Part shown: positions 1-5,882 of the stretch, one piece after another | How positions within the stretch are numbered: position 1 is the first letter of the stretch | Layout: every line of letters begins with the position of its first letter | NCBI GenBank assembly: GCA_947096075.1 | Contig: CAMUQE010000059.1 | Span: 1 to 10,794, forward strand | DNA length: 10,794 nt | Direction of reading: 5' to 3' | DNA from: Veillonella parvula | Lineage (GTDB): Bacteria > Bacillota > Negativicutes > Veillonellales > Veillonellaceae | Position numbers and translations under genes: made by a program | The notes under the pieces: model-generated | Seen by the model: the letters and a program-made list of their open reading frames with translations, nothing else | Databases searched by the model: none | Told to the model about the DNA's origin: nothing

Positions 1-127
1 TTATTAAGAGCCAAATATTTAGTCCCTTTAAAAGTTTAGATTTACTATAGTAAAATACTCCAACTAAAAGAAAAAGTAAAACACTAAGTAATATTCCTAT
101 AATTAATAGATAATCTAAATGAATCAT
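1..127 (-). CDS. N-terminal fragment of a small membrane protein (5' partial, cut by window edge)
   Basis: On the minus strand an ATG at 127-125 opens a frame of 42 codons that is still open at base 1. The start reads M-I-H-L-D-Y and is followed by a run of Leu/Ile/Val/Phe at about residues 6-27, one clear transmembrane helix. A short basic turn (S-K-S-K-L-L-K) follows, and a second hydrophobic stretch begins at about residue 37. A GAGAGGA ribosome-binding site lies about 11 bases upstream, and an extended -10 promoter (173-181) sits in front of it, after the terminator of the preceding gene, so this looks like a separate transcription unit. The coding sequence is much more AT-rich than its neighbours. 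I do not recognise the family: it could be a small hypothetical membrane protein or the first helix of a larger transporter or sensor. The helix, ribosome-binding site and promoter together make a real gene likely, but the function is unknown. Confidence 0.6.
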   Translation of the reverse strand, partial: MIHLDYLLIIGILLSVLLFLLVGVFYYSKSKLLKGLNIWLLI

Positions 128-172
128 GGTTTATATTGTCCTCTCAAAACAATACATTTTCGTATGGCTACA

Positions 173-181
173 ATTATAACA
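173..181 (-). promoter_or_regulatory. Extended -10 promoter for the left-edge membrane protein gene
   Basis: Read on the minus strand this is TGTTATAAT, a perfect TATAAT with the TGn extension. No good -35 is visible at 16-18 bp, which is typical of extended -10 promoters. The predicted start of transcription near 166 gives a leader of about 40 nt before the ATG at 127. It lies downstream of the aldehyde dehydrogenase terminator, consistent with an independent unit. Confidence 0.55.
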
Positions 182-222
182 TACCGTATACTTTCACAGA
201 TAATAGACTATTGTTAAGTGTA

Positions 223-252
223 AAAGAGGCACCTCATTCGAGGTGCCTCTTT
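223..252 (-). terminator. Rho-independent terminator after the aldehyde dehydrogenase gene
   Basis: Bases 223-235 pair perfectly with 240-252 (13 bp, arm GAGGCACCTC, 4-nt loop). On the minus strand the hairpin is followed by a short T-rich tail. It starts about 31 nt after the TAA stop of the dehydrogenase. The T-rich tail on the plus side also lets it work in the other direction, but no plus-strand gene reaches it in this window. Confidence 0.85.
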
Positions 253-283
253 ATTATAGTTCATCGGAGAAGTTTATATGTTA

Positions 284-1768
284 TTAATCTAAATCGTAGA
301 AACCAGATGGTTTATCGCTCAAGTTTACGATGATGTTTTTCATTTGAGTGTAGTGCTCAAGGATAACTTTATGAGTTTCACGACCGATACCGGATTGTTT
401 GTAACCACCAAACGGAGCACCTGCAGGGATGGAATTATATGTATTTACCCACATACGACCTGTTTCGATACCACGAGCTACGCGGATAGCACGGTTGATG
501 TTTTGAGTAAATACGCCACCGCCAAGGCCGTATAAGCTGTCATTTGCTTGTTCAATAACTTCTTCTTCGCTGTGGAATTTGATGACAACAGCTACAGGGC
601 CGAAGATTTCTTCGCGAGCTACACGCATATCATTTGTAGCATCTACAATAAGTGTAGGTCTTACAAAGCAACCTTTACCAAGTTCGCCATCAGTAACACG
701 TACACCACCGGCTACAATGCGAGCTCCTTCTTCTTTTGCAAGGTCTACATAACTCAATACTTTATTAACTTGGTCTTCGTAAATCAAGGAACCTAATTGA
801 GTAGATTCTTCCCAAGGCAAGCCAACTTTCACCTTTTCAAATAATGCAGCTAGTTCAGCTACGAATTTATCGTAAATTGTATCTTGTACGAAGATACGGG
901 AACCTGCACAGCATACTTGACCTTGGTTGAAGAGGATGCCGAGCATTGCCCCATCAAGAGCTTGTTTCCAGTTCGCATCTTCAAAGAAGATATTCGCAGA
1001 TTTACCACCTAATTCCAAAGTTGCAGGAATCAAGCGTTCAGATGCTGCTTTATATACATCTAGACCTACCTCTGTAGAGCCTGTGAAAGCAAGTTTGCTA
1101 AAACCAGGATGATCAAGGATATATTGACCAGATTTAGAACCTTTACCAGTTACGATGTTTACAACACCTGGTGGCAAGATTTCTTTCAAAATATCGCCAA
1201 GTTCTAATAAGCTAAGAGATGTGTGGCTAGAAGGTTTGATAACAACTGTACAGCCTGCTGCAAGAGCTGGAGCCAATTTCCAAGCGGCCATTAGGAATGG
1301 GAAGTTCCAAGGCACAACTTGACCTACAACGCCAATCGGTTCACGAACGATGAGACTCAATGTATTTTCGTCAAATACTTGTGCAGAGCCTTCTTCGGAA
1401 CGAAGCACGCCTGCAAAGTAACGGAAATGGTCCGCCCCAAGTGGAATATCCACATTCAATGTTTCGCGGATAGGTTTACCATTGTCGTATGTTTCAACTT
1501 GCGCCAAATGTTCTTTATGCGCATCGATAGCATCCGCAATTTTTAACAAATAATCGGCACGTTCTACTTGAGATACTTTTTTCCATGTTTTGAAAGCTTC
1601 TGTTGCAGCCTCTACAGCTTTATCAACATCGCCATATGTAGCCTCTGCACAGATAGCGAGTTGTTCGCCATTAGCAGGGTTATATACTTTAAATTCAGCA
1701 CCGTCAGATGCCTTTACCCATTCATTATTAATTAAAAGTCCATATCTTTCTTTAAGGTTCAAGCTCAT
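284..1768 (-). CDS. NAD(P)-dependent aldehyde dehydrogenase, AldB/ExaC type
   Basis: A full-length ALDH of 494 residues, which oxidises an aldehyde to the carboxylate with NAD(P)+ in the cytoplasm. The catalytic machinery is complete: V-P-W-N-F-P with Asn155, the cofactor lysine in V-V-I-K-P-S (Lys178), F-T-G-S-T-E-V-G, the general base Glu252 in L-E-L-G-G-K, and the nucleophile Cys286 in G-Q-V-C-C-A-G-S-R (Cys287 follows). E-E-I-F-G-P-V and F-G-G-Y-K-Q-S-G-I-G-R-E lie near the end. The closing S-D-K-P-S-G-F and the overall pattern recall E. coli AldB and ExaC, enzymes of acetaldehyde or other short aliphatic aldehydes; this comparison is from memory. The start is fixed by a strong AAGAGGAGGT site 6-7 nt upstream. 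The gene is a single-gene unit with its own promoter, an upstream dyad and a terminator. The true substrate cannot be read from the sequence. Betaine- or lactaldehyde-type substrates are alternatives. Confidence 0.93.
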   Translation of the reverse strand: MSLNLKERYGLLINNEWVKASDGAEFKVYNPANGEQLAICAEATYGDVDKAVEAATEAFKTWKKVSQVERADYLLKIADAIDAHKEHLAQVETYDNGKPIRETLNVDIPLGADHFRYFAGVLRSEEGSAQVFDENTLSLIVREPIGVVGQVVPWNFPFLMAAWKLAPALAAGCTVVIKPSSHTSLSLLELGDILKEILPPGVVNIVTGKGSKSGQYILDHPGFSKLAFTGSTEVGLDVYKAASERLIPATLELGGKSANIFFEDANWKQALDGAMLGILFNQGQVCCAGSRIFVQDTIYDKFVAELAALFEKVKVGLPWEESTQLGSLIYEDQVNKVLSYVDLAKEEGARIVAGGVRVTDGELGKGCFVRPTLIVDATNDMRVAREEIFGPVAVVIKFHSEEEVIEQANDSLYGLGGGVFTQNINRAIRVARGIETGRMWVNTYNSIPAGAPFGGYKQSGIGRETHKVILEHYTQMKNIIVNLSDKPSGFYDLD

Positions 1769-1821
1769 TGCATTACCTCCTCTTTAGGAATATGATTTAG
1801 GAATTTCCCCTCTATGGTTTC

Positions 1822-1850
1822 ATCATACTCCCTATATCTAATTTTTTCAA
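1822..1850 (-). promoter_or_regulatory. Sigma-70-type promoter of the aldehyde dehydrogenase gene
   Basis: On the minus strand TTGAAA (1850-1845) and TATGAT (1827-1822) are separated by exactly 17 bp, a near-consensus housekeeping promoter. The predicted transcription start near 1815 gives a leader of about 47 nt. The spacer and -35 directly abut the dyad at 1852-1877, so regulator binding there could activate or block this promoter. Confidence 0.7.
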
Positions 1851-1851
1851 T

Positions 1852-1877
1852 CAGATATATCATTTTCGATATATCTG
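1852..1877. promoter_or_regulatory. Perfect 10-bp dyad upstream of the aldehyde dehydrogenase -35, candidate operator
   Basis: CAGATATATC (1852-1861) is repeated in inverted orientation as GATATATCTG (1868-1877) with a 6-bp spacer. Each arm also holds the self-complementary octamer GATATATC, so the site equals two copies of that octamer 14 bp apart. It ends one base before the -35 and is centred near -50 of the predicted start, so it is not in the gene's own transcript. That points to a DNA-binding regulator rather than an RNA hairpin. The regulator is unknown. Confidence 0.5.
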
Positions 1878-1912
1878 TTCTGCATTAATATACATAGTTT
1901 TTAGCTATATAG

Positions 1913-1952
1913 AAAAACCGCACCCTCTAAAACCATAGAGGGTGCGGTTTTT
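1913..1952 (-). terminator. Strong rho-independent terminator at the end of thyA-folA-tex
   Basis: Bases 1913-1928 pair perfectly with 1937-1952 (16 bp, with core CCGCACCCTCT), leaving an 8-nt loop. The minus-strand transcript runs into five Ts. It lies 77 bp past the tex TGA and before the aldehyde dehydrogenase promoter, separating the two units. The stem is flanked by A and T runs on both sides, so it could act in both directions. Confidence 0.9.
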
Positions 1953-1960
1953 GGTATAAT
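1952..1960 (+). promoter_or_regulatory. Possible extended -10 promoter pointing into the tex 3' end
   Basis: TGGTATAAT on the plus strand is a perfect extended -10, but there is no recognisable -35, and the bases upstream are the tex terminator stem. A transcript from about 1967 would run antisense to the tex tail and has no plausible open frame (the first ATG gives four codons). It may be a chance match in AT-rich DNA. Confidence 0.25.
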
Positions 1961-2029
1961 GACTTTTAGTCAAGAATGACTATCATTTAAAATCTATTAA
2001 TGTAGATTAACTAGTCTTCTAAGAAATTA

Positions 2030-4342
2030 TCAGTTTCGACGATCCCCATTATTAAGAGAACCATTATGGCGATTATCATTTTGACGTCCGCCATTATTAC
2101 GGTTGTTATTTCGGTTATCATTATTTCGACGTTGACCATTATTATTTCTATTATGGTTATTATCGTTATTCTTTGGTTTTTCTGGTTGTAATGCTTTTAC
2201 AGACAGACCGATGCGATTGCGCTTTACGTCAACAGAAATGATTTGAGCTTCGATAATATCACCTACAGCAAGCACATCAGATGGATGTTGACGGCTATTG
2301 CAAAGCTCGCTGCGATGTAATAGACCATTCGTTTTAAGCCCAAAGTCTACAAAAGCTCCGAAATCAACTACGTTATGAACAGTACCTTTTACAACGGTAC
2401 CGACCTTGATATCTTCAAGGCTCACTACGTGTTTTCTGGTCAATGGAGCCGGTAAATCTTCACGAGGGTCGCGACCTGGTTTAGCAAGAGCCGCCAAGAT
2501 ATCCCGAACAGTCGGCACGCCCGCATCAAGCTTGGCAGCCATTTTATCGGCATCCACAAGAGGTAATTTTACTTGCAATGCTTCTAATTGAGATTTATCT
2601 TGTAAGTCTTTTAAGGTAAAGCCTAATTCACCAATGATGCGCTCTGCCAATTCATAAGACTCTGGATGAACGGATGTATTATCCAGTGGATTTTTACCGT
2701 GTTGTAAGCGCAAGAAACCAGCACATTGTGTAAAGGCTGCAGGGCCTAAACGAGGTACTTTTAGCAATTCCTTACGGCTTTTAAACACACCATTCTCTTG
2801 ACGGTATTCAACAATATTTTTAGCCACCGCACTAGAAATGCCTGCAACATGTTGCAAGATAGCTGGAGATGCAGTATTTAGCTCTACCCCAACGTGGTTT
2901 ACTACAGTTTCAACTACTTGGTCTAAGGTATGTGTCAATTGTTTTTGATTTACATCATGTTGATATTGACCTACGCCGATAGATTTAGGATCGATTTTAA
3001 CAGATTCAGCCAATGGATCTTGTACACGGCGTGCAATAGATACGGCACCTCGAATGGTAACGTCTAAATCTGGTAACTCATCGATAGCCAATTTAGATGC
3101 TGAGTACACAGATGCGCCCGCTTCATTAGTAATGATATAGTGGCAATCTAATTTTTCCTCTTCAATCATAGTAGATGCAAATTGCTCTGTTTCGTAAGAT
3201 GCAGTACCATTACCAATGGACAAGAGCGTCACCTTAAATCTACGAATCTTATCAGCCAATACCTTTTGAGCTTCCTTGCGAAGCTTTTCACTATTTGTTA
3301 AGTAGTAAGCACCGTAATCGAGCACATTGCCTTGTTGATCAATGATAGCCATCTTACAGCCGGTGCGGTAACCAGGGTCGAGACCCATGATAACGTGCCC
3401 TGCTAGTGGCGGTTGTAACAATAGATTTTTAAGATTCACACCGAATACCTTGATAGCTTGCTCATCGGCTTTTTCCGTCAATTCATTGCGAATTTCACGC
3501 TCTAAAGCTGGGAAAATAAGACGTTTGTACGCATCAGCTACAGCAGCCGCTTTATACTCTGCGAAGATCGACTTCGGATTTTTCTCTAACTTTTGTAACA
3601 TATAAGCAATATAGGTGTCACCTGGTACAGTTAGAGCTAATTTCAAAGCACCTAATTTTTCACCGCGATTTACCGCCAAGATACGATGGGACGGCATTTG
3701 ACGTACGGGCTCAGCATATTCAGCGTATTGCAAAAATTGTTGTTGTTCTTCCTCTTCACCGCTCAATTCAGCTTGAATAAAGCCTTCATTCCACATCTTC
3801 TTACGTAAGTACGCCCGGAAGTCTGCACTATCACTGACGATTTCCGCTACGATATCAGAAGCGCCTTGTATGGCATCCTCTGGCGTAGGAACCTCTTCTG
3901 TTATATATTCTTTTGCAATTTCTAACGGATCTCCAGAGATAACTGTATCGTTGATAATCATATCAGCCAAAGGATCTAAACCACGTTCACGGGCAATCAT
4001 AGCACGCGTACGTTTCTTTGGACGGTACGGTAAATACAAATCCTCTAATTCTTGAAGCTTTGTTGCAGCCTCTAAGGATTTCATCAACTCGTCTGTCATC
4101 TTTTCTTGCTCTGTAATAGAAGCAATGATTTCTTGGCGACGTGTTTCTAAATTGCGCAAGTATTTAATGCGTTCTTCAATGGTGCGCAATTGCTCATCTT
4201 GCAATTCGCCCGTTACCTCTTTACGATACCGCGCAATAAACGGCACCGTATTGCCTTCGTCCAACAATTCTACGGCAGCTTGCACCTGCTTTGGCTTAAC
4301 ATTTAATTCACTGCCGATGATGGCAAACATTCTTTCACTCAT
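2030..4342 (-). CDS. tex: Tex, S1-domain transcription accessory / nucleic-acid-binding protein
   Basis: A cytoplasmic RNA/DNA-binding protein of 770 residues, within the family's usual length of roughly 720-785. In order it shows the helical Tex N-terminal region (residues 1-about 310), a YqgF/RNase H-like domain opening with D-P-G-Y-R-T-G at 322-328, and a helix-hairpin-helix region around 480-555. An S1 domain follows at about 640-715 (V-K-G-T-V, F-G-A-F-V-D, R-I-G-L-S). Tex proteins are linked to transcription and RNA metabolism; the exact role here is unknown. The last 49 residues (722-770) are an unusual low-complexity tail rich in Asn (22) and Arg (9). The ATG overlaps the folA TGA by 4 bases (ATGA), and an AAAGG site lies 7 nt upstream inside folA, so translation is probably coupled. 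The stop is TGA at 2032-2030, and the strong terminator is 77 bp further on. Confidence 0.95.
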   Translation of the reverse strand: MSERMFAIIGSELNVKPKQVQAAVELLDEGNTVPFIARYRKEVTGELQDEQLRTIEERIKYLRNLETRRQEIIASITEQEKMTDELMKSLEAATKLQELEDLYLPYRPKKRTRAMIARERGLDPLADMIINDTVISGDPLEIAKEYITEEVPTPEDAIQGASDIVAEIVSDSADFRAYLRKKMWNEGFIQAELSGEEEEQQQFLQYAEYAEPVRQMPSHRILAVNRGEKLGALKLALTVPGDTYIAYMLQKLEKNPKSIFAEYKAAAVADAYKRLIFPALEREIRNELTEKADEQAIKVFGVNLKNLLLQPPLAGHVIMGLDPGYRTGCKMAIIDQQGNVLDYGAYYLTNSEKLRKEAQKVLADKIRRFKVTLLSIGNGTASYETEQFASTMIEEEKLDCHYIITNEAGASVYSASKLAIDELPDLDVTIRGAVSIARRVQDPLAESVKIDPKSIGVGQYQHDVNQKQLTHTLDQVVETVVNHVGVELNTASPAILQHVAGISSAVAKNIVEYRQENGVFKSRKELLKVPRLGPAAFTQCAGFLRLQHGKNPLDNTSVHPESYELAERIIGELGFTLKDLQDKSQLEALQVKLPLVDADKMAAKLDAGVPTVRDILAALAKPGRDPREDLPAPLTRKHVVSLEDIKVGTVVKGTVHNVVDFGAFVDFGLKTNGLLHRSELCNSRQHPSDVLAVGDIIEAQIISVDVKRNRIGLSVKALQPEKPKNNDNNHNRNNNGQRRNNDNRNNNRNNGGRQNDNRHNGSLNNGDRRN

Positions 4343-4833
4343 TTGGCTGCCTTTCTGCGATAGGTTACAAAACGATGAGGATATTGATTCTTTTCATCCA
4401 CAATGCCGTCTACAACGGATTCGATGGTGAAAGCATCCTCTGAGAATTCAGGGAAAAATGCATCCCCATCAAATTTGTGGTCCACTTCAGTGATATACAT
4501 AGTATCTACATAAGGTAGAAAAGCCTCGTATACTTGAGCCCCACCAATAACGTAGGCCGCATCAAGAGCACGTGCTACTTCAGCAGCCGCCTCAGGGCTA
4601 TGGAAAATCTTAACACCTTCCGGTGCATCAAAGCCTTTATCACGAGTAATTACCCAATGCTCACGATTTGGCAACAAGAACGGTAAGCTTTCAAAGGTCT
4701 TACGGCCCATGATGATAACATGGCCTGTTGTTTTTTCCTTAAAGAATTTCAAATCATTTGGCAAATGCCAAATCAAAGTATTATCTTTACCGATTACACG
4801 ATTATGTGCTACGGCTACGATTAATGCTAACAT
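4339..4833 (-). CDS. folA: Dihydrofolate reductase
   Basis: Reduces dihydrofolate to tetrahydrofolate with NADPH; trimethoprim and methotrexate target this enzyme in general. The 164-residue length fits the family (about 159-170). Seen in the sequence are the opening L-I-V-A-V-A, the W-H-L-P-N-D-L-K-F-F active-site helix with the proton-donating Asp27 (same number as in E. coli), the NADPH-binding G-R-K-T-F-E-S, V-I-G-G-A-Q-V-Y, and Y-I-T-E-V-D-H. A short-spaced AAAGAGGA site lies 4 nt before the ATG. It follows thyA on the same strand after a 131-bp gap filled by tandem repeats and overlaps tex by 4 bases. The pairing with thyA is functional, because ThyA is the main consumer of methylene-tetrahydrofolate and releases the dihydrofolate that this enzyme recycles. 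Confidence 0.97.
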   Translation of the reverse strand: MLALIVAVAHNRVIGKDNTLIWHLPNDLKFFKEKTTGHVIIMGRKTFESLPFLLPNREHWVITRDKGFDAPEGVKIFHSPEAAAEVARALDAAYVIGGAQVYEAFLPYVDTMYITEVDHKFDGDAFFPEFSEDAFTIESVVDGIVDEKNQYPHRFVTYRRKAAK

Positions 4834-4854
4834 ACTGTCCTCTTTCGGTTAATA

Positions 4855-4982
4855 CTATACGGCAACAGTCATAAGTTATGCTATTTAACAATGGTTATGA
4901 ACACGATACTATATAGCAATAGCCATACATATTATGCTATTTAACAATTGTCATAAATACTATGCTATACAGCAACAGTCAT
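4855..4982 (-). repeat. Five-unit 28-bp tandem array derived from the thyA 3' end
   Basis: Units start at 4855 (26 bp), 4881, 4909, 4937 (28 bp each) and 4965, where the fifth is the real thyA terminus. Each begins CTATWYRRCAAYNGYYAT on the plus strand, i.e. on the coding strand ATG-ACT-GTT-GCT-GTA-TAG or a diverged form of it, followed by about 10 nt. The outermost unit matches the genuine thyA end at 17 of 18 bases. Units 2 and 4 share CTATTTAACAAT, while units 1, 3 and 5 share a CTATA..GCAA pattern, suggesting growth by doubling of a 56-bp pair. Units are diverged, so the array is old or under loose constraint. Confidence 0.85.
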
Positions 4983-5756
4983 TGATAATTTACCAAGGTG
5001 CTCATATCCATCTAAGGTTATATCCTCTGGTGTGAAGTCATAGAAGTCTTTTACCTCAGGATTCACGATAATTTTTGGAGCAGGCAACGCTTGATTGCGA
5101 CGTGCTAATTGCTCACGCAATGCCTCTACGTGATTTTCATAGATGTGGGCATTGTTGATAACATGTGTAAATTTACCTGGTTTTAGACCGGTTACTTGAG
5201 CAATCATACATTGTAATGCCGCATATTGAGCCGTGTTAAACGGAACGCCAAGCCCCATGTCACCACTGCGTTGGATGAGCATGCAGTTCAAGTAACCATC
5301 CCCTACATCCCATAAGGTTTCATACGCACATGGTTGCAACGCCATGTCATCTAAATCTTCAATATTCCAAAGGGTTACAATCATTCGGCGACTATCAGGA
5401 TCTTCTTTAATCGTTTTGATGAGCTTGTCTAATTGCTTATACTTCGCAATTTGGTAGCCGTATGCTTTACCAATAGTACCATCCTCACGCATCCATTCAT
5501 CCCACACGTGCACATTCATTTCTTGCAATTTGCGTACGTCATTGGACTGCATTTGCCAAATCCAAAGTAATTCTTTTACAGCCGTTTTGAAAGCTACAAA
5601 TTTTGTAGTCAAAATCGGGAATTCCTCTTGCAAGTTAAATTGCATGATTTGTTGAGGCAATTTGTACGTTGCGATTCCTGTACGGTTTTGACCATAAATA
5701 CCATGATCTAAAATATTTTCAATAATACCGAGGTATTGTGTATCTGCTAAGCTCAT
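4965..5756 (-). CDS. thyA: Thymidylate synthase (ThyA; B. subtilis ThyA / ThyP3-like branch)
   Basis: Makes dTMP from dUMP using methylene-tetrahydrofolate as carbon donor and reductant, releasing dihydrofolate. The length of 263 residues fits the family. The nucleophile is Cys143 in Q-P-C-A-Y-E-T, followed by Q-R-S-G-D-M and the dUMP-binding P-F-N (Asn174). S-R-R-M-I at 122-126 is the phosphate-binding arginine region. The E. coli-type motif P-C-H-A-F-F-Q-F is replaced by P-C-A-Y-E-T-L-W, which resembles, from memory, the P-C-V-Y-E-T-Q-W of B. subtilis ThyA and phage phi3T ThyP3. The shared C-terminal V-A-V agrees with this. An AGGGGG site lies 4 nt before the ATG. The gene is first of thyA-folA-tex, and no confident promoter was found in the 126 bp before it. 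Its last 18 bases are the source of the tandem repeat downstream. Confidence 0.95.
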   Translation of the reverse strand: MSLADTQYLGIIENILDHGIYGQNRTGIATYKLPQQIMQFNLQEEFPILTTKFVAFKTAVKELLWIWQMQSNDVRKLQEMNVHVWDEWMREDGTIGKAYGYQIAKYKQLDKLIKTIKEDPDSRRMIVTLWNIEDLDDMALQPCAYETLWDVGDGYLNCMLIQRSGDMGLGVPFNTAQYAALQCMIAQVTGLKPGKFTHVINNAHIYENHVEALREQLARRNQALPAPKIIVNPEVKDFYDFTPEDITLDGYEHLGKLSMTVAV

Positions 5757-5826
5757 ATATCCCCCTAAATCTATTTATAATAAGCCAAATAATACTAACG
5801 TATATCTTGCTAATCTTACTAAAACA

Positions 5827-5870
5827 TATAGTACTATCATACTAAAAAATATATGGTACTACCATATATA
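5827..5870. repeat. Two related palindromes 25 bp apart between recQ and thyA
   Basis: ATAGTACTAT (5828-5837) is self-complementary. ATATATGGTA and TACCATATAT (5849-5869, one central base) form a 21-bp palindrome. The stretches TATAGTACTATCATA (5827-5841) and TATGGTACTACCATA (5852-5866) match at 13 of 15 positions, so the two palindromes are diverged direct copies at a 25-bp step. The second doubles as the weak recQ terminator. Alternatively the pair could be operator sites for thyA. Confidence 0.55.
5844..5869 (-). terminator. Weak AT-rich terminator after recQ
   Basis: On the minus strand ATATATGG (5869-5862) pairs with CCATATAT (5856-5849), an 8-bp stem with a TAGTA loop, and six Ts follow. 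Only two G-C pairs hold the stem, so termination is likely partial and recQ transcripts may read through into thyA. It begins 14 nt past the recQ stop. Confidence 0.45.
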
Positions 5871-5882
5871 CAGTAAAATTTA

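Noticed and set aside
136..333. 65-codon plus-strand frame near the left end
   Set aside because: It crosses the terminator hairpin and the end of the aldehyde dehydrogenase gene, has no ribosome-binding site, and its composition is that of translated non-coding DNA.
4855..4982. CRISPR array between thyA and folA
   Set aside because: Units abut with no unique spacers, are strongly diverged, and derive from the thyA coding end. No cas gene is present.
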